Of a stretch of DNA of 64,000 bases, positions 48,349-59,837 are shown one piece after another. Origin of the DNA: Crotalaria pallida (taxonomy: Eukaryota; Streptophyta; Magnoliopsida; Fabales; Fabaceae). Each line of letters starts with the position of its first letter. Position 1 is the first letter of the stretch. The translations under genes were made by a program, and so were the position numbers. A model generated the notes under the pieces. It saw nothing but the letters and a program-made list of their open reading frames with translations. It was not told where the DNA came from and did not search any database. The stretch is taken from assembly GCA_037953625.1 (NCBI GenBank), contig CM075655.1, forward strand, positions 72,381,501 to 72,445,500. The letters are read 5' to 3'.

Positions 48349-50139
48349 TCATGCTTTGCCTTTTGGTATCCAAATGGTTTTGGATCCATTTTTGTTAGTT
48401 AAGGGACTCTCACCCTTCTTAACCCAAACAAAATTTCCTTTAGGTATACCATGCACTTTAATATAACACACATTTGAAGTATGTCCATGAGTACCACAAT
48501 AGAAACATGTTGGTGCATTTGAAAAATCAACTTTAGAAAAATCAACAACATTTCTATGAGACTTACTCTTAGCATTAGTATAACCCAAACCAAACTTGTT
48601 TGAATTTTCTCTTTGAAAATTTAACAATGTGCGCAATCTAATATCACCACTTGTGAAACTAGCAAGCTTATTTTTCAAAATAGCATTTTCATCTTTAAGC
48701 AACTTGCAATTCTCACAATCAACCACAATATTCAATCTACTAGCATAATCACAAGAAGAACTAGCATAAATGAGATCAAGAGTTTCATTTTCAAGATTAA
48801 GCTCATCAACTTGTTTTTGAAGTTCTAAAATCTCTTGTTGATGTTTCAAAATGAGCTTCTTCCTTTCAATGTTTTTCAAAGCTAGTTTCTTGAGATGTTC
48901 ATGCATTTCTTCATAAGCATTATATAAAATTTCATATTTGGAATAAATTTCGGATTTAGTTTCACTTACATCGCTTTCGTCGCTTTGTTCACTTGATTTA
49001 TCATTTGAACTTTCCTCTTCATCTACTAGAGCTATCAAGTTAAGACAAGCGGCTTCTTCATCATCCGAAGAACTATTTGATGTGCTTTTCTTGTCTTCTT
49101 CATCATCACTATTCCAAACTATGTATGCCCTTTTGTGTTTTGCATTTTTCTTCTCTTTCTCCTTCTTCTTGAGATACTTAGAGCACGCATACTTGAGATG
49201 ACCGGGTTTTCCACATTCATGGCAAACTATTCCTTCTTTTGTTGTCTTGGTCTTGTAGTGTGGGGGATTCTTCTCTTTACTATTGTCTTTGTTCAACCTT
49301 CCTTTTCTCCTTAGAAGCTTGCTAAAATTTCTTAGTAGAAGTTTCATCTCCTCTTCATCAATGTCCGAATCGGAATCTTCATTATCATCATTATCGGAAC
49401 TCTCTTCCTTTTTGTATGACCTTTGAGCTTTAAGAGCAATTCCTTTTCTTTCTTTGTTCTTATCCGACTCTTCATGCATATCCAAACGCCCAAGCTCCAT
49501 TTCATGTTCTTGAAGCTTTCCGAAAAGTGTAGCTAAGTCCATGGTGTCCAAGTCCTTTGATTCAACAATTGCGGTAACCTTAGGTTGTCATTCCCTACTT
49601 AGACATCTTAAAACTTTGTTAATAAGTTCACAATTCAAGAAAGTTTTTCCAAGAGCAATGAGATGATTAACAATATGAGTAAAACATTTTTGCATAATAC
49701 ATATAGATTCATTAGGCAACATACGAAACAATTCATATTCATGCATCAAAGAATTTAATCTAGCACGCCTAACTTCACTAGTGCCTTCATGTGTGACTTG
49801 CAAGGTATCCCCCATTTCTTTGGCATTTTGACATTGGGAGACTCTAAAGAACTCATCATAAGATAGAGCGGAGGTGATGATATTCTTAGCTTTTAAATCA
49901 TATTGAATTTTCTTTTTATCATCATCGGTCCACTTATCTTTGAGGATTAAATGAGGTACACCTTCTACTTGAGTTGAGGGAATATGAGGACCATTTTCAA
50001 TGGCTTCCCAAATGTTCATGTTTATAGCTACTATAAAAATTCTCGTTCTAACTTTCCAATAAGCATAACCCTCTCCACCAAACATAGGAGGGCGGCTAAT
50101 TGAAGCACCTTCACCACCAAAGGGATTCGTAGAACCCAT
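48349..50139 (-). pseudogene. Copia GAG, copy A, one in-frame stop
   Basis: The frame opens MGSTNPFGGEGASISRPP, followed by a UBN2/gag-like region (FGGEGYAYWKVR..., WTDDDKKKIQYDLKAKNII). A TGA at 49588-49590 falls where a Trp is expected; the frame continues without a shift for 400 more codons. That part has a zinc knuckle CX2CX4HX4C (CHECGKPGHLKYAC), an acidic Ser/Asp/Glu-rich tract and a long coiled coil. A second knuckle (CFYCGTHGHTSNVC) lies about 245 residues after the first. It ends TIWIPKGKA with a stop, where an autonomous element would run into protease. Total span is 596 codons. It would form the particle but no enzymes. Confidence 0.85.
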
Positions 50140-50196
50140 TGTAGTTTCCTCAAGGATCTTTTACGAAAAAGCTCTATGCTCGTGTCTTTCGACCGA

Positions 50197-50208
50197 GCTC
50201 TGATACCA
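50197..50208 (-). promoter_or_regulatory. Primer binding site (initiator tRNA-Met), copy A
   Basis: The minus strand reads TGGTATCAGAGC, two bases after the LTR end at 50211. Confidence 0.88.
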
Positions 50209-50210
50209 AT

Positions 50211-51942
50211 TGTGAAAAACTACAATCGGTGGGTGAATAACTAGGAAACACTAGGAGAACACCTAGAAGGGGGGGTTGAATAGGTGTTAGAGAAACCTTG
50301 AAAGATTTTCGAAAGAAACAAATCGAAACGATTAAAACAAATGATTTTTACAAAATTTCTCAGTCTTAATCGATTAAGACAAGATGTTAATCGATTAAAA
50401 CATCAAGTTAATCGATTAATCAAACAGGTTAATCGATTAATGCCGAAAGCTTGATTTTGGTTAATCGATTAACACCTTCAGTTAATCGCTTAATCACTGT
50501 TAAAACTGAAAAATCACTTTTCAATCAAATACGAAAATCAATCAATTAACACATATGATCAGAGATAAAGCGGAATTGATTAACACCAATATTCTTATTG
50601 ATTACCTAGGTTATGAAAATGATTTTCCCCAAATCAATTTGCACAATTAAGATTCAATTTAATCAATTATGAAAATCAATCTTTTCTAGGTTTTCAACCA
50701 AGAACAATATTGAAATGACTTGAATGTAAAGAGTTAAGAGTTTAGAGATACGACACAGTGATTTATCCTGGTTCACTTTCATCCACTTGAAAGTTACATC
50801 CAGTCCCCTCTTCAACCAAGAGAGATTCTTCACTATGAGGAATTAGAGTTCTCAAATTACAAGTAAATGCCTCTCAAGACTCCCTTCTTGATAGCCTATA
50901 AGAGATACTCCACACCCTTGCCTTGTAACCCTATTGAATCTAATCTAACCTCTTCTCTTGCTTGTCGATATCCCCACAACAAGTCTTCCACTTTGCTTTG
51001 AGATGCTTCAAAGACTTCCAAATGCTTGATGATACCTCACACCAAGGCTTCCAATTTGCTTGTTAACACAACAAGACTTCCAAAATAACTTTGCTTGATG
51101 AACAACCACCAAGTCTTCCTTTGTTGTAGATAGCTTGCCTTCTTTGCAATGATTACAACCAAATTAAAATAATAACAATCCTATGAATCTCTTTCAAGAA
51201 CTATGAAAATATCAACATGAGAGATTCAAAGACTTTTGATCAAAGAATGTAAAAAGTTAAAGCTTTGATCTATGAAAGTGAGAGAGAATAGTGTGGCTTG
51301 ATCTTTGTAAAATTGATGTAAAAAATGAAGTTCAATATGTTCTAATGATTCACAAAGATTAGGAAAAGGTTTATATAGAATACCCAAAAGATAGGAAACA
51401 ATAGAAATTGATTTTGCCTTGAAAAGCTTATTTTAAAAACTGATTCTGCACATGTTAATCGATTAACACAATGCCTTAATCGATTAAGCACTGTTACAGT
51501 TGTGTTAATCGATTAGCCATTCTCATTAATCGATTAACCGGTGATAAAAATAACTTGTTAATCGATTAACCAAAACATTTAATCGATTAACCACTGCTAA
51601 AATCAATTAAAAACTTGTTTTCTCAAAATTAAACCTTTCCTTTCAAATCTTTAAGCCACCTATTGATTTTAGGTTAAGTGAATACTCAAAATATGATATA
51701 ATCATGACCTTGATAGAGATTCACTACCCTCTAAAAACTCTACCCAAACTCATCAAATAAAAGACTTAATCTTGAGAGGCTAAAGATATTACAATTATAC
51801 TCAAACTAAGTCTTCATGAGCTTGCTCTCTCTTCATCATTTGTTGAGTGTTGTTTGCTTGTTGAGCTTGAACTTGATCAACACATTTGTAGCTTGTTCAA
51901 AACCTTTTGTCATTTATCAAAACATTCTCACTGGATCTTACA
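50211..51942 (-). repeat. Inner LTR of the gag-only pair (1732 bp)
   Basis: TGTAAGATCCAGTGAG to GTTTTTCACA on the minus strand. It carries two clusters of the palindrome TTAATCGATTAA, at about 50374-50497 and 51457-51595. A TATA box TATATAA lies at about 51369-51378. It serves as 3' LTR of copy B and 5' LTR of copy A. Confidence 0.9.
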
Positions 51943-51958
51943 ATCTCCCCCTTTTTGA
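51943..51958 (-). promoter_or_regulatory. Polypurine tract of gag-only copy B
   Basis: The minus strand reads TCAAAAAGGGGGAGAT directly before the LTR start TGTAAGATCC. Confidence 0.85.
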
Positions 51959-52631
51959 AAATGACAAACATGTTTTGAATTTGTTTGAAGTTGCTGATGC
52001 TTGAACCAATTGATCACTTGGTGAGACTCTTGCTCCCCCTCAATAAATGCTTTTGACATTTGAATCCAATTGAGTAAGCTTGATTCTCCCCCTATCTTCA
52101 ACAACTTTGCTCAACCTATATAAAAACAAACAAAACAACCCTTTCTCCCCCTTTTGGCATTATCAAAAAGTAATATATACCAATTGAAATATAAAATTCT
52201 AAGCCAAAATAGAGAAATCAACTTTCATTTCTTCACAACATTGATACCAAATAATCAATGATACCAATTGTAAAAACTAAAGATAACATTTCTTCAAACT
52301 ATAGATCTTTAATTTACTTTGAAATTTGATACCAATTGGAGAGAAATATGACAATGAAATATAATACCAATTGTAACTTAAAAAGTCATCATATCACTTA
52401 ACAAAATAAAATATCAATTGTAAAGAAATATCACAATAACAACAATAGCATGATAATCATCTAATGATCACATAATGATACCAATTGAACTTTGTAGAAG
52501 AAATACCAATTGTAAATATCCAACAATATCATTTGTACCAATTTGTAGGACTTTCTCTTGAGACTTGAAGATGCAAATAATGAATAACACTTGTAAGCCC
52601 TTTTTGCTCTTCAATCATACCTACAAAACAA
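51959..52631 (-). other. Non-coding 3' part of gag-only interior
   Basis: About 670 bp between the gag stop and the purine tract. Repeated ACCAATTG motifs occur; no pol-like ORF. The truncated copy A has the matching stretch only up to 48083. Confidence 0.7.
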
Positions 52632-54422
52632 TCATGCTTTGCCTTTTGGTATCCAAATGGTTTTGGATCCATTTTTGTTAGTTAAGGGACTCTCACCCTT
52701 CTTAACTCAAACAAAATTTCCTTTAGGTATACCATGCACTTTAATATAACACACATTTGAAGTATGTCCATGAGTACCACAATAGAAACATGTTGGTGCA
52801 TTTGAAAAATCAACTTTAGAAAAATCAACAACATTTCTATGAGACTTACTCTTAGCATTAGTATAACCCAAAACAAACTTGTTTGAATTTTCTCTTTGAA
52901 AATTTAACAATGTGCGCAATCTAATATCACCACTTGTGAAACTTGCAAGCTTATTTTTCAAAATAGCATTTTCATCTTTAAGCAACTTGCAATTCTCACA
53001 ATCAACCACAATATTCAATCTACTAGCACAATCACAAGAAGAACTAGCATCAATGAGATCAAGAGTTTCATTTTCAAGATTAAGCTCATCAACTTGTTTT
53101 TGAAGTTCTAAAATCTCTTGTTGATGTTTCAAAATGAGCTTCTTCCTTTCAATGTTTTTCAAATCTAGTTTCTTGAGATGTTCATGCATTTCTTCATAAG
53201 CATTATATAAAATTTCATATTTGGAAGAAATTTCGGATTTAGTTTCACTTACATCGCTTTCGTCGCTTTGTTCACTTGATTTATCATTTGAACTTTCCTC
53301 TTCATCTACTAGAGCTATCAAGTTAAGACAAGCGGCTTCTTCATCATCCGAAGAACTATTTGATGTGCTTTTCTTGTCTTCTTCATCATCACTATTCCAA
53401 ACTATGTATGCCCTTTTGTGTTTTGCATTTTTCTTCTCTTTCTCCTTCTTCTTGAGATACTTAGAGCACGCATACTTGAGATGACCGGGTTTTCGACATT
53501 CATGGCAAACTATTCCTTCTTTTGTTGTCTTGGTCTTGTAGTGTGGGGGATTCTTCTCTTTACTATTGTCTTTGTTCAACCTTCCTTTTCTCCTTAGAAG
53601 CTTGCTAAAATTTCTTAGTAGAAGTTTCATCTCCTCTTCATCAATGTCCGAATCGGAATCTTCATGATCATCATTATCGGAACTCTCTTCCTTTTTGTAT
53701 GACCTTTGAGCTTTAAGAGCAATTCCTTTTCTTTCTTTGTTCTTATCCGACTCTTCATGCATATCCAAACGCCCAAGCTCCATTTCATGTTCTTGAAGCT
53801 TTCCGAAAAGTGTAGCTAAGTCCATGGTGTCCAAGTCCTTTGATTCAACAATTGCGGTAACCTTAGGTTGTCATTCCCTACTTAGACATCTTAAAACTTT
53901 GTTAATAAATTCACATTTCAAGAAAGTTTTTCCAAGAGCAATGAGATCATTAACAATATGAGTAAAACGTTTTTGCATAATACATATAGATTCATTAGGC
54001 AACATACGAAACAATTCATATTCATGCATCAAAGAATTTAATCTAGCACGCCTAACTTCACTAGTGCCTTCATGTGTGACTTGCAAGGTATCCCCCATTT
54101 CTTTGGCATTTTGACATTGGGAGACTCTAAAGAACTCATCAGAAGAAAGAGCGGAGGTGATGATATTCTTAGCTTTTAAATCATATTGAATTTTCTTTTT
54201 ATCATCATCGGTCCACTTATCTTTAGGGATTAAATGAGGTACACCTTCTACTTGAGTTGAGGGAATATGAGGACCATTTTCAATGGCTTCTCAAATGTTC
54301 ATGTTTATAGCTTCTATAAAAATTCTCATTTGAACTTTCCAATAAGCATAACCCTCTCCACCAAACATAGGAGGGCGGCTAATTGAAGCACCTTCACCAC
54401 CAAAGGGATTCGTAGAACCCAT
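52632..54422 (-). pseudogene. Copia GAG, copy B, three in-frame stops
   Basis: Same protein as copy A, 4283 bp away. Stops are at 54291-54293 (TGG to TGA), 53871-53873 (the TGA shared with copy A) and 52707-52709 (TGG to TGA). The first zinc knuckle has lost its glycine (CHECRKPGH). All stops are Trp-to-TGA changes, so no frameshift is involved. Sharing of one stop shows that the parent was already defective or reads through it. Confidence 0.85.
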
Positions 54423-54479
54423 TGTAGTTTCCTCAAGGATCTTTTACGAAAAAGCTCTATGCTCGTGTCTTTCGACCGA

Positions 54480-54491
54480 GCTCTGATAACA
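54480..54491 (-). promoter_or_regulatory. Primer binding site, copy B, one mismatch
   Basis: The minus strand reads TGTTATCAGAGC; the third base differs from the copy A site. Confidence 0.8.
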
Positions 54492-54493
54492 AT

Positions 54494-56225
54494 TGTGAAA
54501 AACTACAATCGGTGGGTGAATAACTAGGAAACACTAGGAGAACACCTAGAAGGGGGGGTTGAATAGGTGTTAGAGAAACCTTGAAAGATTTTCGAAAGAA
54601 ACAAGTCGAAACGATTAAAACAAATGATTTTTACAAAATTTCTCAGTCTTAATCGATTAAGACAAGATGTTAATCGATTAAAACATCAAGTTAATCGATT
54701 AATCAAACAGGTTAATCGATTAATGCCGAAAGCTTGATTTTGGTTAATCGATTAACAGCTTCAGTTAATCGATTAATCACTGTTAAAACTGAAAAATCAC
54801 TTTTCAATCAAATACGAAAATCAATCAATTAACACATATGATCAGAGATAAAGCGGAATTGATTAACACCAATATTCTTATTGATTACCTAGGTTATGAA
54901 AATGATTTTCCCCAAATCAATTTGCACAATTAAGATTCAATTTAATCAATTATAAAAATCAATCTTTTCTAGGTTTTCAACCAAGAACAATATTGAAATG
55001 ACTTGAATGTAAAGAGTTAAGAGTTTAGAGATACGACATAGTGATTTATCCTTGTTCACTTTCATCCACTTGAAAGCTACATCCAGTCCCCTCTTCAACC
55101 AAGAGAGATTCTTCACTATGAGGAATTAGAGTTCTCAAATTACAAGTAAATGCCTCTCAAGACTCCCTTCTTTATAGCCTACAAGAGATACTCCACACCC
55201 TTGCCTTGTAACCCTATTGAATCTAATCTAACCTCTTCTCTTGCTTGTCGATATCCCCACAACAAGTCTTCCACTTTGCTTTGAGATGCTTCAAAGACTT
55301 CCAAATGCTTGATGATACCGCACACCAAGGCTTCCAATTTGCTTGTTAACACAACAAGACTTCCAAAATAACTTTTCTTGATGAACAACCACCAAGTCTT
55401 CCTTTTTTGTAGATTACTTGCCTTCTTTGCAATGATTACAACCAAATTAAAACAATAACAATCCTATGAATCTCTTTCAAGAACTATGAAAATATCAACA
55501 TGAGAGATTCAAAGACTTTTGATCAAAGAATGTAAAAAGTTAAAGCTTTGATCTATGAAAGTGAGAGAGAATAGTGTGGCTTGATCTTTGTAAAATTGAT
55601 TTAAAAAATGAGGTTCAATATGTTCTAATGATTCACAAAGATTAGGAAAAGGTTTATATAGAATGCCCAAAAGATAGGAAACAATAGAAATTGATTTTGC
55701 CTTGAAAAGCTTATTTTAAAAACTGATTCTGCACGTGTTAATCGATTAACACAATGCCTTAATCGATTAAGCACTGTTACAGTTGTGTTAATCGATTAGC
55801 CATTCTCATTGATCGATTAGCCACTGATAAAAATAACTTGTTAATCGATTAACCAAAACATTTAATCGATTAACCACTGCTAAAATCAATTAAAAACTTG
55901 TTTTCTCAAAATTAAACCTTTCCTTTCAAACCTTTAAGCCACCTATTGATTTTAGGTTAAGTGAATACTCAAAATATGATATAATCATGACCTTGATAGA
56001 GATTCACTACCCTCTAAAAACTCTACCCAAACTCATCAAATAAAAGACTTAATCTTGAGAGGCTAAAGATATTACAATTATACTCAAACTAAGTCTTCAT
56101 GAGCTTTCTCTCTCTTCATCATTTGTTGAGTGTTGTTTGCTTGTTGAGCTTGAACTTGATCAACACATTTGTAGCTTTTTCAAAACCTTTTGTCATTTAT
56201 CAAAACATTCTCACTGGATCTTACA
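54494..56225 (-). repeat. Outer 5' LTR of the gag-only pair (1732 bp)
   Basis: Same length as the inner LTR and highly similar. It borders Athila RT sequence at 56226. TTAATCGATTAA clusters and the TATA box (about 55653-55661) are retained. Confidence 0.9.
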
Positions 56226-58406
56226 TTTAGTGTTTATGGCTCCTCATTTGATGCATGTCTTGATAATTTGACTAAGGTGCTTAACAGGTGCATTGAGACT
56301 AACCTTGTCTTGAATTTTGAAAAATGCCACTTCATGGTAGAACAAGGCATAGTCTTAGGGCACATTGTTTCGCACAAGGGCATAGAAGTTGACCCTGCTA
56401 AGCTGCATGTAATATCACATTTGCCTTACCCCTCTTGCGTGCGAGAGGTGCGTTCTTTTCTTGGTCATGCAGGTTTCTATCGCAGGTTTATTCAAAACTT
56501 TAGCAACATTGCCCTTCCTCTTTCCAAGCTGCTTCAAAAGGATGCCCCATGGGAATTTGGAGACCAATGCAAGAGGGCATTTGATGAATTGAAGAAAGCA
56601 ATGACCACCACCCCCATCATCCAACCACCTGATTGGACCCTCCCATTTGAGCTCATGACTGATGCTTCAAATTATGCTTTGGGAGCAGTTCTCTCCCAAA
56701 GGGTTGGTAAGCTGTCGCATGTGATTTATTATGCTTCTAGGACTTTAGATGCAACACAAGTTAATTACACAACAACTGAAAAAGAACTTTTGGCTATTGT
56801 TTTTGCACTTGACAAGTTTAGATCATATTTGCTTGGTTCTAAGGTTGTAGAGTACACTGATCATGCTGCTCTGAAGTATCTTTTGAAAAAGACAGATTCC
56901 AAACCTAGGTTGATTAGGTGGATGTTTCTCCTCCAGGAGTTTGATCTTGAGATTCAGGATCGGAGTGGTGCGCATAACCTTGTCGCAGACCACTTGAGCA
57001 GGATAGAGAGAGAGGAGGATGCATTTCCTATCCGGGATGACTTCCCATATGAGCAGCTTTTATCTTTACATGTTTCCCATCCCCCTCCCCAAACTCCTTG
57101 GTTTGCAGACATTGTTAATTATCTGGTTGCTTCTGTTTTTCCTACCTTGGCATCCAAAGCTCAAAGAAACAAATTAAAGAGCGATGCCAAGTATTATGCA
57201 TGGGATGACCCCTATTTGTGGCATTTTTGCAGTGATCAGGTCATTCGCAGGTGCATTCCAGATCAAGAGATCCAATCGGTTCTCTAGTTTTGCCATGCTT
57301 CACCAGTGGGAGGCCACATTGGTACTCAAAGGACAGCACGAAAGGTGTTGGATTCTGGATTTTATTGGCCTACCATCTTCAAGGATGCAAGCAACATCTG
57401 CAGCTCATGTGAGCAATGTCAAAGAGCAGGAGGCGCCCTATCTTGGAGGCAACAGATGCCGCAACGACGTATGTTGTTTTGTGAGGTATTTGATGTCTGG
57501 GGTATAGACTTCATGGGCCCTTTTCCTGTTTCTTTTGGTTTTTACTATATCTTACTTGCTGTGGATTATGTATCCAAATGGGTGGAAGCTAAGGCCACCA
57601 GGACTAATGATGCTCAGGTTGTTGTAGATTTTGTCAGGTCTAATATCCTTTGCAGGTTTGGCATACCTAGAGCCATAGTCAGTGATCAAGGCACACACTT
57701 CTGCAATAGATCCATGCAAGCTTTGCTCAAGAAGTATGGGGTTGTGCACAAAGTTTCTACACCCTATCACCCCCAAACCAATGGGCAAGCTGAGATTTCA
57801 AATAGGGAGATCAAGTGGATTTTGGAGAAGATGGTGAAGCCTAATAGAACGGATTGGAGCACACGATTGGAGGATGCTCTGTGGTCCCATCGGACTGCTT
57901 ACAAGGCACCCATAGGGATGTCACCCTATCGGGTTGTCTTTGGTAAGGCATGCCACTTGCCTGTGGAGATAGAGCACCGTGCATATTGGGTTGTGAAGCA
58001 ATGTAACTTAGCTCTTGATCAAGCGGGTGAGGAGAGGAAGCTGCAGTTGAGTGAGCTAGATGAGATCCGTTTGGAGGCCTATGAGAACTCCAAGTTCTAC
58101 AAAGAGAAGACCAAGAAGCTTCATGATAGCTCAATTTCCAGAAAGGAGTTCTTGGTTGGTCAAAAAGTGTTGCTCTACAACTCTAGGCTTGGACTCATGA
58201 GTGGAAAGCTCCGCTCTAAGTGGATTGGACCGTTTGTAGTCACCCAGGTGTTTCCTTATGGCATTGTGGAGATCAAGAGTGAGTCCACGAACAAGAGCTT
58301 CAAAGTCAATGGCCACCGACTCAAGCCTTTCCTAACCACCCCTTCTTTGGATGATGCACCTGTGGAGGAGGCCTCATTGGTCGACCCCACTTTTGACCCA
58401 CCATGA
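56226..58406 (+). pseudogene. Athila RT-RNase H-integrase, 3' part, one stop
   Basis: The frame resumes in RT just after the catalytic box ([15 protein letters not shown]). It continues with the RT connection, RNase H ([26 protein letters not shown] give the acidic residues), and integrase. The integrase has an HHCC zinc domain (HASPVGGH..., CSSCEQC) and the DDE core ([23 protein letters not shown]). A TAG at 57285-57287 separates RNase H from integrase, in the same frame. The last residues (VDPTFDPP) are followed by a stop at 58404. Everything except that stop looks intact. Confidence 0.9.
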
Positions 58407-59837
58407 CTTAGGGAGTCTTCTTTTCTCCTTCCTTACTCTTTTTATTGCACTTGTCTATATCTGTCTGATTCTGCTATTTGTGTTCCATTGAGGACAATGT
58501 GTGATTTAAGTGTGGGGGGGGGAGAGTAGTTTAGGTTGCATATTTTTCTTTGATTTTTTAGGTTTTGCTTAGTTTTGGGCATTTTCTTGCATGTTTTTGC
58601 TTCATTTTAGTAGTCTTGGTATCTTGTGTCTGAATTCATGCATTTCTGTGTGCAAAGTTGCTTTTGATAATTAAGAGGTAGTAACACTGTGATAGAATTG
58701 TCGCTTTTGTGAGGATTTGAGCCTTAATTGTGGGTGGATTGCTATATATGCCACCTAATTTTCTTCATGTGTGATTGCACTCTGGATTACTTGCACTCTA
58801 GAACTTGACTTGACTCTTGTTGATACTTGATTGCTCATGCACATTTTGAAATGATTTAGGCACTTTCTTTCTTGAATAAGCTATTAGCCATATGAGCCTA
58901 CCTTGAATGAATGTATCCTTTGCTAGCCCCTTTGAGCCATTTTATCCTTTTCCTTGTTCTTTAGCTCATTACAAGCCTATGACTGAAAAACCATGATTGT
59001 CCTAACCTTAGGGAATTTTGGAGCTTTGGAATTGTTTTGGGAATGGGTGTTAGGTAAGAAGTGTGCTTTATGCTTTAATTGGTTGAGTTCTTGGTTTTGC
59101 CTCATTGGTCGTTGTAGTTATGGCTTCATCTTCATGCCATTTGTGTTGTTTCTTCTTTTCTTTTTGTATATCTCTCAAAAAAAAAAATTAGAAGACAAAA
59201 ATAAAAAAAATAAAAGAAAATGAATAAAAGGTTGTTGAGGCAAAGAGGATTGGAATTAGTGGTTGTTGATTTTGGGGTGGATTTTGCTTACTTTTTACTT
59301 ATTCCCCATTGCTCCTCTATTCCCTTGGTTTTAGCTACATTCCCATATTTTTATCCTACCTTGTCCTTGGCCCCATTACAACCCTAAAAATCCCTTCTGA
59401 TCATTTTGTGCATGCGTGTTGATAGTTGATGTTAGAGGCTTGTCAAGCTTATGGTTGTGTTTGTTTTTCATGATGTGCCTTGAGTGTAAATAATGATTAA
59501 CCCCAAACACTTGAGTGTAAACACTTTTGAGTGATCCTTGTGAGTTTCTATCATCTTTGTGACTATCCTCTTGAAGTCATTGGTCTCTTTGCATACTTGA
59601 ATTAATTGGATGATGTTCACGGATGTTTTGACTCTTTGATCCTTAACCATTTTGTGCGCTTGAGTTTTCCCATTTCTTTGCATTTCCTAGAATTCATTGT
59701 GAAGTATGTAATCTCTTAGGTTTGCATTTCTTAGTTGTAGTCATCTTGTTGCATGATTCACTTTGGTGCATTTTGATCTTCATAGTCCTATCTTTTGGTT
59801 TTGCCCAGGAGTGCAAAAGGATAAATGTGGGGGTATT
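58407..59837 (+). other. Athila region between pol and 3' LTR, two purine tracts, no env-like ORF
   Basis: It has GAGGACAATGTGTG then AAGTGTGGGGGGGGGAGAG near 58508-58526, and the terminal tract TGTGGGGGTATT at 59826-59837. The 1.3 kb between them matches in layout the block triplicated at 24725-28512, including an A-rich run near 59177-59220. No ORF above 76 codons is convincing. Confidence 0.7.

Larger units (their letters stand above)
48083..56225 (-). mobile_element. Tandem pair of gag-only copia elements (TR-GAG type), left end truncated
   Basis: On the minus strand the order is LTR (56225-54494), PBS, gag (54422-52632), purine tract, LTR (51942-50211), PBS, gag (50139-48349), then truncation at 48083. 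The period is 4283 bp. The complete unit is LTR-gag-LTR with a 2.55-kb interior and no protease, integrase, RT or RNase H. This matches the TR-GAG class of non-autonomous copia elements. The third LTR expected at the left end is missing, together with a few codons of the Athila RT. The inner LTR is shared by both units, as expected after LTR-LTR unequal recombination. Confidence 0.85.
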
